Positions 8,679 through 18,165 of a stretch of 64,000 nucleotides of DNA are shown in pieces. A program made the translations under genes and the position numbers. Below the pieces are notes generated by a model. It saw nothing but the letters and a program-made list of their open reading frames with translations, was not told the origin of the DNA and did no database searches. Every line of letters starts with the position of its first letter. The first letter of the stretch is position 1. Source of the DNA: Acidobacteriota bacterium (lineage in GTDB: Bacteria; Acidobacteriota; Terriglobia; UBA7540). The DNA is taken from contig SCRD01000008.1 of NCBI GenBank assembly GCA_004298155.1, forward strand, positions 310,001-374,000, given 5' to 3'.

Positions 8679-9413
8679 TCACCTCTCACGGCCAGCTTCC
8701 GTTTTCCAGTGCTTCAGGCGATCAATTTCCGATGTGCTTAAATACCGGAACCGGCCGGGCGCAAGGCTTCGGTCGGTGAGGAATGCGAAGCGCACCCGCT
8801 TTAGCTTGACCACGCGCTGGCCCGCGCGCTCAAACATTCTGCGCACCTGATGGTAACGGCCTTCCACCAGGGTGATTTCATACCATGGCTTTTCGCGTTC
8901 GGAAATCATGCGAATCCTGCAGGGTTCAGTGGGACGGCCGTCCAACACGATCCCGCGTTCGAGGCGGGCCAGGTCTTTCACTGACGGCTGGCCTTCCAGC
9001 TTGACGTGATAAGTACGCGGCATCCTGGAAGCACGGGAAGTGAGAAAGTTGGTGAGTTCGCCGTCGTTGGTGAGCAGCAGGAGGCCGGAAGAATTGTAGT
9101 CAAGGCGTCCCACGGGATAGACGCGCTCCTTCACACCTTCGAGTAGCTTCACAACGGTAGGGCGGCCCTGGGGATCGTGCAAAGTTGAAACAACGCCGGT
9201 GGGCTTGTTGAGGAGAACCACCAGATGGCCGTGGCTCCTCGGCAACGGTTTGCCATCCACGAGAATCTTGTCACGGTCGGCGTCGGCCTTTGATCCCAAC
9301 TCCCGGATGACATGCCCGTTGACGCTGACACGCCCTTGCACGATCATCTCTTCGGCTTTGCGCCGTGAGGTGACACCTGCTGTGGCAATGATTTTCTGCA
9401 GCCGCTCTTGCAT
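8679..9413 (-). CDS. RsuA/RluB-family pseudouridine synthase
   Basis: A 244-residue enzyme that isomerises a specific uridine in rRNA. The N-terminal S4 RNA-binding domain (MQERLQKIIATAGVTSRRKA onward, about residues 1-60) precedes the catalytic domain with the motif VGRLDYNSSGLLLLTNDG, whose Asp is the nucleophile, and VEGRYHQVRRMFERAG later. The reading frame stays open for 70 codons upstream, but that extension overlaps scpB and lacks homology, so ATG 9413 is taken as the start. It lies 13 bases after scpB, the usual gene order in many bacteria. Confidence 0.9.
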   Translation of the reverse strand: MQERLQKIIATAGVTSRRKAEEMIVQGRVSVNGHVIRELGSKADADRDKILVDGKPLPRSHGHLVVLLNKPTGVVSTLHDPQGRPTVVKLLEGVKERVYPVGRLDYNSSGLLLLTNDGELTNFLTSRASRMPRTYHVKLEGQPSVKDLARLERGIVLDGRPTEPCRIRMISEREKPWYEITLVEGRYHQVRRMFERAGQRVVKLKRVRFAFLTDRSLAPGRFRYLSTSEIDRLKHWKTEAGRER

Positions 9414-9426
9414 AGCTCGGTGAAGG

Positions 9427-10140
9427 CTAGGGCCTGGGTTTGTCGGGCAGTGTTTGCTTTTCACCCAGGTCCCCCGTGGCCGATTCGGATTCCGTGGCTT
9501 CGGTGTTTCCCGTAGCTGCTCCTTCACTTTCGGCAGCCAGCATTTCGGCCTCGGGCATGCCGGGCCCCAGCTCCTGCTCCACTGGAAGGTCTGATCCCAG
9601 GGCCTGCCGGGCGAGCTCTTCAAACTCCTTCAGGCTTGGCAGTTCGCTGGCATCCTTCAAGCCAAAATGGACCAGAAATTCCTTCGAGGTACGGTAGAGG
9701 ATGGGGCGGCCCACCACGTTCTTTCGCCCCGCGGTAACCACAAGCTTTTTCTCAAGCAGGGTGTGGATCACTCCTCCGCAATCGACGCCGCGGATCTCCT
9801 CAATTTCCGGCACGGTCACGGGCTGGCGATACGCGATCACCGCCAGGGTTTCGAGCGCCGGCCTGGAAAGCCTGACGAGCGGCTTGAGGCTCTTGACAAA
9901 ATTTCGCAGCACTTCATGGTGTTCAGGCTTTGAGGAGAAGCGGTAACCTCCGGCGACGAGGCGCACCTCGATCCCATGGCCTGGCTGCTCATATTCCCTG
10001 ATGAGAAGTTCAAGCTGGGCCTTCACGCGGTCGCGTTCCTCGCCCTCCAGCGACTTGGCGATGGCCTCGAGCGATACAGGCTCCGGCGCAACGTAAATGA
10101 TGGCCTCGATCAATGATTTCAGTGTTTCGTCCGTCAGCAT
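9427..10140 (-). CDS. scpB: Segregation and condensation protein B
   Basis: A 237-residue kleisin-associated subunit of the SMC-ScpAB condensin that compacts and segregates the chromosome. The two winged-helix domains occupy about residues 1-165: SLIEAIIYVAPEPVSLEAI at the start and LETLAVIAYRQPVTVPEIEE, the family hallmark, in the second. The C-terminal 60 residues are acidic, Ser/Thr/Glu-rich and probably disordered. It follows scpA by 12 bases in the trpS-scpA-scpB-pseudouridine synthase operon. Confidence 0.93.
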   Translation of the reverse strand: MLTDETLKSLIEAIIYVAPEPVSLEAIAKSLEGEERDRVKAQLELLIREYEQPGHGIEVRLVAGGYRFSSKPEHHEVLRNFVKSLKPLVRLSRPALETLAVIAYRQPVTVPEIEEIRGVDCGGVIHTLLEKKLVVTAGRKNVVGRPILYRTSKEFLVHFGLKDASELPSLKEFEELARQALGSDLPVEQELGPGMPEAEMLAAESEGAATGNTEATESESATGDLGEKQTLPDKPRP

Positions 10141-10152
10141 GTTTTACCAGTT

Positions 10153-11028
10153 CTAGATTTCGCCCAGACTTTCTTCCAGGTCTGCAGCGTTCACCGAATC
10201 AACGATTTCTTCAAACCTTTTGCTCTTTGCAACGGTAATGGGGGCAAACAGGTCATCCTGCCGAAGGTGAATGGCCCGCAGCCGCACCAGTTCCAGCAGC
10301 GCCAGCAGCAGGGCGATCATTGCCTGCCGCCAGACATATCCCGCAACAAGGTCTTCAATTGAGACCGGCCCGGAGCGTTCGCGCATCACCTGCTTCACGT
10401 GTTCGATCATTTCCCTGACGGTCACCTGTTCGCGGCGAACCTGGATCTGTGGGCGCTTCTTAGCGCGCTCAAGGATTTCCCTGAAAACCGAGATCAAATC
10501 AAACACGGAGACGGCCAGTCCCGGCTCATCTTCCGCTTCTGTGAACTCATCGATACCCGGGTGCGACCAGGTGGCTTCCTCCACCGTCCGCTTGGATTTC
10601 AGCATCTCGGCGGCATTCTTGAACTGCTCGTGTTCCAGCAACCGCTGCACCAGCTCCGTGCGCGGGTCCTCTTCCTGCTCTTCGGCGGCGGCCGTGGGGT
10701 CTGGCGGCAGCAGCATCCGCGACTTGATGTAGATCAGCGTCGCCGCCATCAGGACGAACTCGCCCGCAACATCAATGTTCAATTCCTCCATCAGCCGAAG
10801 ATAGTCGAGATACTGCCGCGTAATTTTCGCGATGGGAATGTCGTAGATGTTGACCTTCTGTTTGCGGATAAGGTCGAGAAGCAGGTCCAGCGGGCCTTCA
10901 TAAACCTCCAGCTTTACCGGAGGCGCGGGCACCTCAGCGCGTGTAGTCCGCTTTGAGAGCTCTGCAGCGGATTCCGGTGCAAAATCCTCCGGAGAATCCG
11001 GGTTGGGTGGACGATTATCTTCCATCAT
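10153..11028 (-). CDS. scpA: Segregation and condensation protein A
   Basis: The 291-residue kleisin of the SMC complex. After a roughly 35-residue low-complexity head, the conserved N-terminal SMC-binding domain reads VYEGPLDLLLDLIRKQKVNI, and the helical YLRLMEELNIDVAGEFVLMA follows. The C-terminal winged helix holds LLALLELVRLRAIHLRQDD. Length is slightly above average because of the acidic N-terminal extension. Its ATG immediately follows the TGA of trpS, so translation is coupled. Confidence 0.93.
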   Translation of the reverse strand: MMEDNRPPNPDSPEDFAPESAAELSKRTTRAEVPAPPVKLEVYEGPLDLLLDLIRKQKVNIYDIPIAKITRQYLDYLRLMEELNIDVAGEFVLMAATLIYIKSRMLLPPDPTAAAEEQEEDPRTELVQRLLEHEQFKNAAEMLKSKRTVEEATWSHPGIDEFTEAEDEPGLAVSVFDLISVFREILERAKKRPQIQVRREQVTVREMIEHVKQVMRERSGPVSIEDLVAGYVWRQAMIALLLALLELVRLRAIHLRQDDLFAPITVAKSKRFEEIVDSVNAADLEESLGEI

Positions 11029-12030
11029 TCACGCCAATTTCGTTGCGGCCCTCACCTCGCGCATTGTTTCCTGCGCAACACACCTGGCTTTCTCGGTACC
11101 CGCGGCCAGCACATCCCAGACTTTTTGAGGGTCGAGCTCATAAATCTTTCGCCTCGCCTGGATGGGCGCGAGATATTCGTTCAGGTGTTGCGCCATCAGC
11201 TTCTTGCATTCCACGCAACCGATTTCAGCCGTTCTGCACTCGCGGTCGATGCGTTCGACCAGATCTGGCGGCGAAAATATCTTGTGGTGGTCGAAGACGG
11301 GGCATTTCTCCGGATCGCCTGGATCCTGCCGCCGTTTGCGCGCCGGATCGGTCATCATGCCACGAACCTTCTCATTAACCACATCCGGAGGATCGGAGAG
11401 GAAGATGGCGTTGTCATAGCTCTTGGACATTTTGCGCCCGTCGGTACCCCGCAGCCGCGGGCTCGGCGTCAACAACGATTGTGGTTCCGGAAAAACTTCT
11501 CCGTAAAACTGGCTGAACCGCCGCGCAATTTCCCGTGTCAGTTCCACGTGCGGCACCTGGTCCTCACCCACCGGAACGTAATCGGCCTTGTACATCAGGA
11601 TGTCAGCGGCCTGCAGGACGGGGTAGCCGAGAAAGCCAAAAGTATGAATGTCCCGGTCTTTGATGTTTTCGAGCTGCTCCTTGTAGGTGGGCACCCGCTC
11701 CAGCCATCCGAGCGGCGTCACCATGCCGAAAATCAGGTAGAGCTCCGCGTGCTCTGGAAGGCGCGATTGCACAAAAAAAGTTGCCTTCTCAGGGTCGAGC
11801 CCCACGGCCAGCCAGTCGGTTACCATCTCCTGGATGTTTGACTGTAACTCGGACGTGTTGGCATACTCGGTGGTCAGCATGTGCCAGTCCGCAACGAAGT
11901 GAAAGCTTTCATACTTGTCCTGGAGCTTGATCCAGTTCTGGAGCGCTCCTACCAGGTTGCCCAGATGCAATTTGCCAGTGGGCCGCATACCGCTCAGCAC
12001 CCGCGGCCGCCTGTTCATTGGCGTTTCCAT
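11029..12030 (-). CDS. trpS: Tryptophanyl-tRNA synthetase
   Basis: A 333-residue class Ic aminoacyl-tRNA synthetase charging tRNA-Trp. The HIGH-equivalent motif is PTGKLHLGNLVGAL (about residues 17-30) and the KMSKS loop is GRKMSKSYDNAIFLSD (about 198-213). The length is typical of bacterial TrpRS. A second in-frame ATG four codons in is an alternative start. First gene of the leftward operon leading into scpA and scpB; divergent from the lipoprotein gene at 12252. Confidence 0.95.
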   Translation of the reverse strand: METPMNRRPRVLSGMRPTGKLHLGNLVGALQNWIKLQDKYESFHFVADWHMLTTEYANTSELQSNIQEMVTDWLAVGLDPEKATFFVQSRLPEHAELYLIFGMVTPLGWLERVPTYKEQLENIKDRDIHTFGFLGYPVLQAADILMYKADYVPVGEDQVPHVELTREIARRFSQFYGEVFPEPQSLLTPSPRLRGTDGRKMSKSYDNAIFLSDPPDVVNEKVRGMMTDPARKRRQDPGDPEKCPVFDHHKIFSPPDLVERIDRECRTAEIGCVECKKLMAQHLNEYLAPIQARRKIYELDPQKVWDVLAAGTEKARCVAQETMREVRAATKLA

Positions 12031-12206
12031 ATGACGGAATCTCAGGGTTCTCGGTTGCCAAAAGGCAGAAAACTACCTGCTGTCTTGTGTAAGAACCAAT
12101 TTTCCATCGTAACATAGGGATGGAGCAAACGCGAAGATCGGCCGCTGAGGGGGTGGTAACCCCATACATAGCCGGCGGGGGGAGGAATCCCGCCACAGGA
12201 AATTTT

Positions 12207-12224
12207 CTGTAAACAATTTTACAG
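12207..12224. promoter_or_regulatory. 18-bp palindrome before the lipoprotein gene
   Basis: CTGTAAA-CAAT-TTTACAG is a perfect 7-bp inverted repeat located 28 bases before the ATG at 12252 and inside the trpS/lipoprotein divergent spacer. It resembles a regulator-binding site. The CTG...CAG spacing is 12, not the 10 of the Escherichia coli LexA box, so I do not assign it to LexA. Confidence 0.3.
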
Positions 12225-12251
12225 CCACCAGGCCAGACCGCCGATAGAACC

Positions 12252-12767
12252 ATGAAGGAGAAGATATTGAACAGAGCCCAAAGGATTCGAATTGCTCTGC
12301 TTGCCTCCGGCCTTGCCCTTGTTGCGTGGTCCTGTTCCAGCGCCACCAGCATGAAGCCGCCGGAGACAAAGTCAGACACAGGGCGCGCGTGGCAATTCCC
12401 CGACCTCTGGCGGTCGCTGACCACGGGGAAAGAATATTTTGTCCGGATGGATAAGAGCCACTTCTACGCGCAGTGGGTGAACCTTCCTAAGGTATCGGCG
12501 CAGCACGGAGCCTACATCCACACGGCTTGCGAACTGAAGGGATCGAAATGGGCCGGCGCCTCTGATATTTTTATGCCCTGCGTGGTTGGCGATGGGAAGA
12601 GCGAAAAGGTCGCCAATACCTGCCACCTGACCCTCGGGATCGAAATTAATTCCATCACCCAGGAGCGGATTGCCGGCCGCGCGCAGACGCTTAAGAAATT
12701 CGATTGCGGCGCCTGCAAGGTGATAGATGCCGGATGGGCGGATTTCGAGTGGGTCCCGGCGAAATAG
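12252..12767 (+). CDS. Probable lipoprotein of unknown function
   Basis: A 171-residue protein I do not recognise. It has a basic N-terminus, a hydrophobic stretch ([13 protein letters not shown]) and Cys28 in a lipobox-like LVAWSC, so it is likely lipidated and membrane anchored, although Trp at -2 is unusual. The mature part carries cysteines at 93, 110, 124, 152 and 155, suggesting disulphides in the periplasm. It is convergent with etfA (8-base gap, no clear terminator) and divergent from trpS. Confidence 0.7.
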   Translation: MKEKILNRAQRIRIALLASGLALVAWSCSSATSMKPPETKSDTGRAWQFPDLWRSLTTGKEYFVRMDKSHFYAQWVNLPKVSAQHGAYIHTACELKGSKWAGASDIFMPCVVGDGKSEKVANTCHLTLGIEINSITQERIAGRAQTLKKFDCGACKVIDAGWADFEWVPAK

Positions 12768-12774
12768 CGGCAGG

Positions 12775-13770
12775 CTATTTGGACTTTGCTTTTTTTATTT
12801 CTTCTATCAGCGGCGGAACAACTTCGAAAAGGTCTCCTGCGATTCCATACGAAGCGATGTCAAAGATTGGCGCTTCGCGGTCCTTGTTGATAGCGACTAC
12901 GGTCCGGGAACCTTTCATCCCCACCTGGTGCTGGATGGCGCCGGAGATTCCCAGGGCAATGTAGAGCCTGGGAGCTACCGTCTGGCCTGAGCTTCCGATC
13001 TGGCGGTCCATGGACAGCCAGCCGTTGTCGCAAATGGGCCGCGAGGCGCCGATTTCCGCACCCAGCACATCCGCCAGCTTCCGGGCCAGTTCCAGGTTTT
13101 CGGGTTTCCTGATGCCGCGCCCCACGGCCACGATGATTTCCGCCTGGCTCAGATCGACTGCCTGCCTGGCCTCCCGGAATTTCTCCTGAGGCCGTGTGCG
13201 AATGCCTTGCGGAGAAAGGTTAACCTCGATGGGTGTAACCTTCGCGCGACCCGAACCGCGATGGACCGAATCCTCACGAAAGGCCCCTGCCTGGAATGAC
13301 ACGAAGTACGGCGGCTCTCCGCGGAACTCCACGTCGGCTGAAAATTTGCCCTGAAAAACCTGACGTATAAAGATCGTTCGCCCGCCCTCGAGGCGGTAAC
13401 CGAGGGAATCTCCAACCAGCGCGCGGTCGAGCGAAGCGGCCAGCTTGGGCGCAAAATCTCGTGCCTGGTAAGTGTGGCTGAAAATAACAAATCGAGGCTG
13501 CCGTGCTTCAATCACCTGCCGGAGGGCTAGGCTGTAACCGTCCGGCGTGTATTGGGCAAGCTGCGGCGATTCGACGGTCAGCACTTCTGCCAGATGGGCG
13601 CCAGCCAATTCTCCTGCGAGGGCCCCGATATTATCCCCCAGGATTGCGCCTGCGCAGGTTAACCCGAGTTCCGTGGCAAGTTGCTGGGCTGCGGCCACGG
13701 CCTCCCAGGCGGGGCGCGCCAGCCTGCCTTCCTGGTGTTCCGCGTAAACGAGAATTTCTTCAGGCGCCAA
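12775..13770 (-). CDS. etfA: Electron transfer flavoprotein subunit alpha
   Basis: A 331-residue FAD-binding ETF subunit. The N-terminal adenine-nucleotide-alpha-hydrolase-like domain is about 1-190, and the C-terminal FAD domain shows [18 protein letters not shown] and the signature [19 protein letters not shown], then [18 protein letters not shown]. With EtfB it passes electrons from acyl-CoA dehydrogenases and similar flavoproteins to ETF-quinone oxidoreductase. It lies 42 bases after etfB and is the last gene of the leftward lipid cluster, linking fatty-acid synthesis genes with a beta-oxidation electron carrier. Confidence 0.93.
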   Translation of the reverse strand: MAPEEILVYAEHQEGRLARPAWEAVAAAQQLATELGLTCAGAILGDNIGALAGELAGAHLAEVLTVESPQLAQYTPDGYSLALRQVIEARQPRFVIFSHTYQARDFAPKLAASLDRALVGDSLGYRLEGGRTIFIRQVFQGKFSADVEFRGEPPYFVSFQAGAFREDSVHRGSGRAKVTPIEVNLSPQGIRTRPQEKFREARQAVDLSQAEIIVAVGRGIRKPENLELARKLADVLGAEIGASRPICDNGWLSMDRQIGSSGQTVAPRLYIALGISGAIQHQVGMKGSRTVVAINKDREAPIFDIASYGIAGDLFEVVPPLIEEIKKAKSK

Positions 13771-13812
13771 AATGTTCTTTCCGGATTGGGATGCGGTTTT
13801 CTCCGCGTACCG

Positions 13813-14592
13813 CTAGATGACCCTTGCTTCGTTTTTCAATTTATCGACCAGCCGGGCCGCAATTTCTCCCGGACTGCCTTCGATAAACTCGGTCTGCGCG
13901 ATCTTCTCTGGGACGTAAACCCGAGTCATCACCTGGCGCGGTTTCAGGGCCTCGGGGTCAAGCCCCAGGTCCTGCGCCGAGAGCTTTTGGAGCGGTTTGT
14001 TCTTCGCCGCCATAATCCCTTTCAATGTGGCGTATCGAGGTTTGTTGATACCTGATTGAATGGTCAGCACGGCCGGCAGCGGCATTTCAATCCACTGGAG
14101 CCACCCGCCTTCGAGCTCGCGTTTCACCTTGAGGTGGTCCCTTTCCGCCTGGATCTCCATCACGATAGTTGCATGAGCCAGGTCCAACATTTCCGCCACG
14201 ATCACTCCAGTTTGCGCAAACCCGAAATCGTCTGACTGGAGGCCGGCCAGCACCAGGTCAGGATTTTCTCTGCGGATGGCGGCTGCCAGAGCTCTGGCGG
14301 TCCCGTGCGCGTCAAGGTTGGCAAAAGCAGCGTCATCGAGGTGCAGTGCGCGGTCGGCCCCCTTGGCCAACGCCTCCTTGATGGCCTGGCCGGCGCGGGC
14401 AGGGCCGAGCGTGCAGACGATAACTTCTCCTCCCAGTTTTTCCCTCAACCGTAATCCCTCTTCGAGCGCGTAAACATCAGGCTCGTTCACCTCGTAGGTG
14501 ACGTCGGCTTCCTCGATCCACGTCGAAGCCGCATTCACTTTGAGGAAAGTATCACGGGACGGAACCTGTTTGAGGCAGATAACAATTTTCAT
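13813..14592 (-). CDS. etfB: Electron transfer flavoprotein subunit beta
   Basis: A 259-residue partner of EtfA. It begins MKIVICLKQVPSRDTFLKVN, the standard beta-subunit start, has NEPDVYALEEGLRLREKLGG, and includes the AMP-binding region around ALAKGADRALHLDD and LQSDDFGFAQTGVIVAEML. The ETF-beta signature EGGWLQWIEMPLPAVLTIQS follows, and the C-terminus binds EtfA. It begins 53 bases downstream of fabF on the same strand. Confidence 0.93.
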   Translation of the reverse strand: MKIVICLKQVPSRDTFLKVNAASTWIEEADVTYEVNEPDVYALEEGLRLREKLGGEVIVCTLGPARAGQAIKEALAKGADRALHLDDAAFANLDAHGTARALAAAIRRENPDLVLAGLQSDDFGFAQTGVIVAEMLDLAHATIVMEIQAERDHLKVKRELEGGWLQWIEMPLPAVLTIQSGINKPRYATLKGIMAAKNKPLQKLSAQDLGLDPEALKPRQVMTRVYVPEKIAQTEFIEGSPGEIAARLVDKLKNEARVI

Positions 14593-14645
14593 GAGAGAAA
14601 ATTTCTCCGCCGAGAAAACTTTAACCCGGGACGCGCCCTGTCTTA

Positions 14646-15887
14646 CTATTTAGAATAACGCTTCAGGAGCAGAGCTGCATTGGTGCCGCCGAACCCGAAT
14701 GAGTTCGACAACACGATGTTGACCTCCGCCCGGCGGGCCTGGTTTGGAACGTAGTCCAGATCGCATTCGGGATCCGGATTTTCGTAATTGATGGTTGGAG
14801 GAATAATCTGGTCCCGCAGGATCAGCGTCGAGACTCCTGCCTCGAGCCCGCCCGCCCCTCCCAGCAGGTGGCCAGTCATGGACTTGGTGGAACTGACCGG
14901 GATCTGGTAGGCTCGTTCTCCGAATACGGCCTTGATGGCCTTGGTTTCAAACTTGTCATTAAAAGGAGTGGACGTCCCATGAGCGTTGATGTAGTCCACC
15001 TGCCCGGGCTGTACGCCGGCGTCCTTCAAGGCGTTCCGCATCACCCTGATGGCGCCGTCCGCATCTTCCGAGGGCTGGGTGATGTGAAAGGCGTCGCTGG
15101 ACATTCCATAACCGGCGATTTCACCGAGGATTCTGGCTCCGCGCTTGAGTGCAAACCCCAGCTCTTCAAGGATCAGGATGCCTGATCCTTCTCCGATGAC
15201 GAAGCCGTCACGGTTGCAATCAAAAGGCCGGCTGGCTTTTTCGGGTTCGTGGTTGCGGACCGAGAGCGCGCGCATAGAGGCGAACCCTCCCACGCCCATC
15301 GGAGTGATGGCGGCTTCGGCACCCCCGGAAATCATCACGTCCGCATCGCCGCGCTGGATCAGCCTGAAAGAATCGCCCACCGCGTGCGCGCTGGATGAAC
15401 AGGCAGTGCATGTTGCGGAATTGGGTCCCTTGGCGCCCCAGCGGATGGAGACAAAACCTGAAGCCAGGTTGACGATGGACGCGGGAATGAAGAAGGGAGA
15501 TATTTTTCGAGGACCGCCCTTCAGCAGCTCAGTATGCTCGCGCTCGATGACGTCGAATCCCCCGATTCCGGAACCGATATAGACGCCGGCCCGCTCCGCA
15601 ATATCCGGAGTGATCTTCAGCCCTGCCTGCTCCATGGCAAACTCCGCCGCGGCCATGGCGAACTGAATGAACAGCCCCATCTTCTTCACTTCTTTTTTTT
15701 CAATAAAGCGAAGCGGATCAAACCCTTTGACTTCCGCAGCGAATGTGACTGGAAAGCCCGTGGTATCGAAGTGCGTGATGGTGGCCGCGCCGCTCTTTCC
15801 GGCAAGCAGATTCTTCCACGTTTCTTCGGTCCCCACCCCCAGCGCGCTAACCAGGCCAACCCCTGTCACCACAACTCTTCGCGCCAA
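14646..15887 (-). CDS. fabF: 3-oxoacyl-ACP synthase II
   Basis: A 413-residue condensing enzyme that elongates acyl-ACP with malonyl-ACP. The catalytic Cys163 sits in TACSSSAHAVGDS, with the two histidines in NAHGTSTPFND and SMTGHLLGGAGG, and the C-terminal NSFGFGGTNAALL. All catalytic residues are present and the length is that of FabF. It lies 27 bases downstream of acpP, the standard order. Confidence 0.95.
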   Translation of the reverse strand: MARRVVVTGVGLVSALGVGTEETWKNLLAGKSGAATITHFDTTGFPVTFAAEVKGFDPLRFIEKKEVKKMGLFIQFAMAAAEFAMEQAGLKITPDIAERAGVYIGSGIGGFDVIEREHTELLKGGPRKISPFFIPASIVNLASGFVSIRWGAKGPNSATCTACSSSAHAVGDSFRLIQRGDADVMISGGAEAAITPMGVGGFASMRALSVRNHEPEKASRPFDCNRDGFVIGEGSGILILEELGFALKRGARILGEIAGYGMSSDAFHITQPSEDADGAIRVMRNALKDAGVQPGQVDYINAHGTSTPFNDKFETKAIKAVFGERAYQIPVSSTKSMTGHLLGGAGGLEAGVSTLILRDQIIPPTINYENPDPECDLDYVPNQARRAEVNIVLSNSFGFGGTNAALLLKRYSK

Positions 15888-15914
15888 GTTTTTGCCTCCT
15901 GTGGGTCTATGCCG

Positions 15915-16163
15915 TCAGTTCTTTGCCGGTTTGGCGTGGGACTGGATGTAGTCAACGGCATCTTTAACGGTCTGGATCTTTTCGGCGTCTTCATCGGGAA
16001 TCTCAATCTCGAACGCCTCTTCGAATGCCATCACCAACTCCACGATGTCCAGCGAATCGGCCCCAAGGTCATCGACAAAATGCGCCGTGGGGGTAACCTC
16101 TGCTTCATCGACTCCAAGCTGCTCAACAATAATCTGCTTTACCTTTTCTTCAGGCGAAGCCAT
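15915..16163 (-). CDS. acpP: Acyl carrier protein
   Basis: An 82-residue acidic carrier of fatty-acyl chains. The 4'-phosphopantetheine attachment site is Ser37 in [19 protein letters not shown]. The C-terminus is slightly longer than usual and ends in lysines. An AGGAGG 9 nt before the ATG and its own near-consensus promoter indicate high expression independent of the long operon. Confidence 0.96.
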   Translation of the reverse strand: MASPEEKVKQIIVEQLGVDEAEVTPTAHFVDDLGADSLDIVELVMAFEEAFEIEIPDEDAEKIQTVKDAVDYIQSHAKPAKN

Positions 16164-16198
16164 TGATATATCCTCCTCACCCTTACATGGGGTTGGCT

Positions 16199-16227
16199 AT
16201 TCTAACTGTGGGCCGCAGGAGCGTCAA
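16199..16227 (-). promoter_or_regulatory. Sigma70-type promoter directly upstream of acpP
   Basis: On the minus strand TTGACG (16227-16222), a 17-nt spacer and TAGAAT (16204-16199) lie 36 bases before the acpP ATG. This is a close match to the -35/-10 consensus at ideal spacing, within the 172-base fabG-acpP gap. It would give acpP-fabF(-etfBA) extra transcription over the upstream fab genes, matching the high ACP demand of cells. Confidence 0.6.
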
Positions 16228-16335
16228 GTTCCCCTATTCCGACCCTTGCAGAAACAACACGGAACGGCCAGTCAAAAAAACGTCCCGCTCTCGTTCTCGA
16301 AAGCTCTTTCCCGCTGAATTCAGTCCAAACCATCA

Positions 16336-17079
16336 TCAAGCCATGTACATCCCACCATTGACGTTCAGCACGTGGCCCGTAATATAACCGGCTTCCTCGG
16401 ACGCGAGGAAGCAGACTCCGTTGGCGACGTCCAAGTCGGTACCCATTCGCCCTGCTGGAATGAGGTCCATAAGCTTCTGGCGAATCTCTTCGGACAATCT
16501 GTCCGTCATGGGCGTTGCGATAAAGCCCGGTGCCACAGCGTTTACAGTGATTCCTCTCCGCGCAACTTCTGCAGCCACAGCTTTGGTAAGCCCGATCAGT
16601 CCCGCCTTCGACGCAATGTAATTCGCCTGGCCGGGATTTCCCGCCTGGGCCACCACCGAAGTGATGTTGATGATGCGGCCGTACCGCTGCCGCACCATGC
16701 CGGGCAACGCCTCCTTGATGCAATGGTAGGCGCCGTCCAGGTTTGTTCGCAACACAGCGTCCCAATCCTCAGTCTTCATCCGCAAAAGCAGATTATCCCG
16801 CACGACGCCGGCGTTATTCACCAGAATATCAATCTTTTTCCACGTTTCCAAAACTTTGCCGATGCCTGCCTTGATGGATTCGGCGCTCGAAACGTCTACA
16901 CTCAGCACCAGAGCCCTGCGGCCTTTTGCTTCGACGGCACGCGCTACAGCTTCCAGTTTTTCCACGTTCCGGCTGGCCAGTGCAACGTCCGCGCCTGCTT
17001 CCGCAAGCGCCAGTGCGCATGCGCGCCCGATTCCCTGGGAGGCTCCTGTCACCACGGCAACGCGTTCGTTCAAATTCAT
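16336..17079 (-). CDS. fabG: 3-oxoacyl-ACP reductase
   Basis: A 247-residue NADPH-dependent short-chain dehydrogenase that reduces beta-ketoacyl-ACP. Cofactor motif TGASQGIGRA is at residues 11-20, NNAG at 88-91, and the catalytic triad is Ser141, Tyr154 and Lys158 (NYIASKAG). The C-terminal PAGRMGTDLDVANGVCFLAS is typical of FabG. Located between fabD and acpP in the operon. Confidence 0.95.
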   Translation of the reverse strand: MNLNERVAVVTGASQGIGRACALALAEAGADVALASRNVEKLEAVARAVEAKGRRALVLSVDVSSAESIKAGIGKVLETWKKIDILVNNAGVVRDNLLLRMKTEDWDAVLRTNLDGAYHCIKEALPGMVRQRYGRIINITSVVAQAGNPGQANYIASKAGLIGLTKAVAAEVARRGITVNAVAPGFIATPMTDRLSEEIRQKLMDLIPAGRMGTDLDVANGVCFLASEEAGYITGHVLNVNGGMYMA

Positions 17080-17148
17080 CGTCGGCCTGACCTTAACAAA
17101 AAATAAACCGGAAAATTGAGTACTGATGTCCGCCTTGATTTTGCTTTC

Positions 17149-18087
17149 TCACTGTGGCTGCACCGCGCCAACCACTTCTTCGAGCGACGCCAGGTCGCCC
17201 GCCTGCCACACCGGGGCATCGCGGATAATCTGACGCATCAGTCCTGAGAGCACCTTGCCAGGGCCAGCTTCGACAAAAAAGCCCGCGCCTTCCCGGCGCA
17301 GCGCCAGCATGGAATCCGTCCACCTCACTGGCGAAGTCACCTGCCGCTTTAACCCGTCGCGAACGGCCTCCGCGCTGCGGACAATGGACGCATCCGCGTT
17401 ATTCACCAGCGGGACCTGCGGGTCGCTGATCGCGACCGCATCCAGATCTACGGCCAGCCGGTCAGCGGCAGGCTTCATCAGGCTCGAATGGAAAGGCGCG
17501 CTGACGTTCAGCAATATTGCGCGTTTTGCGCCGCGGGCCTTGGCCAGCTCAACCGCCCGTTCCACGGCGGCGCGATGTCCGGCGATTACAATCTGGGCCG
17601 GCGAGTTCAAATTGGCCGCGGAAACCACCTCGTCCCCGGCGGCATCCCGGCAAATCTCATCGATGGCGCCAGCCTCCAGCCCCAGCAGCGCCGCCATGGC
17701 TCCCTTGCCTACGGGCACAGCTTCCTGCATATATTCGCCGCGTTTGCGGACCAGGCGAAGCGCATCAGACAATCCAATCGAGCGCGCAGCTACCAGGGCT
17801 GAGTATTCTCCCAGGCTGTGCCCCGCAACATAATCAGGCCGAACGCCCTTTTCCTCCAGAACCCGCGTTGCCGCGACTGAAACAGCGAGAATGGCAGGCT
17901 GAGTATTGGCCGTCAATTGCAATAATTCCGCCGGACCTTCAAAACACAGCTTTGAGAGCGGAAATCCCAGGGCATCCTCCGCCTCCTCGAAAACCTCGCG
18001 AGCCGAGGCGAAATGTTGCGCAAGTTCGAGGCCCATTCCGGGCGCCTGCGAGCCCTGCCCCGGGAAAAGAAAAGCTATTTCGGACAA
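17149..18087 (-). CDS. fabD: Malonyl-CoA:ACP transacylase
   Basis: A 312-residue enzyme transferring malonyl from CoA to ACP. It starts with AFLFPGQGSQAPGMG, has the nucleophile Ser91 in GHSLGEYSAL, the conserved Arg in LVRKRGEYMQ and the catalytic His in APFHSSLM. Complete and of normal size. It follows fabH by 78 bases. Confidence 0.95.
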   Translation of the reverse strand: MSEIAFLFPGQGSQAPGMGLELAQHFASAREVFEEAEDALGFPLSKLCFEGPAELLQLTANTQPAILAVSVAATRVLEEKGVRPDYVAGHSLGEYSALVAARSIGLSDALRLVRKRGEYMQEAVPVGKGAMAALLGLEAGAIDEICRDAAGDEVVSAANLNSPAQIVIAGHRAAVERAVELAKARGAKRAILLNVSAPFHSSLMKPAADRLAVDLDAVAISDPQVPLVNNADASIVRSAEAVRDGLKRQVTSPVRWTDSMLALRREGAGFFVEAGPGKVLSGLMRQIIRDAPVWQAGDLASLEEVVGAVQPQ

Positions 18088-18165
18088 AAACGATTCTCCA
18101 GTTTAGCCAGGCTATTTTCAGGAGGAAGGCCATCGCGCCGTTAATTCCTGCGGCATCCGCTTCCG

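Noticed and set aside
9414-9623. 70-codon N-terminal extension of the pseudouridine synthase
   Set aside because: It overlaps the scpB coding region and lacks homology; the S4 domain begins at ATG 9413.
12207-12224. LexA/SOS box before the lipoprotein gene
   Set aside because: CTG and CAG are separated by 12, not 10, and the neighbours are not DNA-repair genes.
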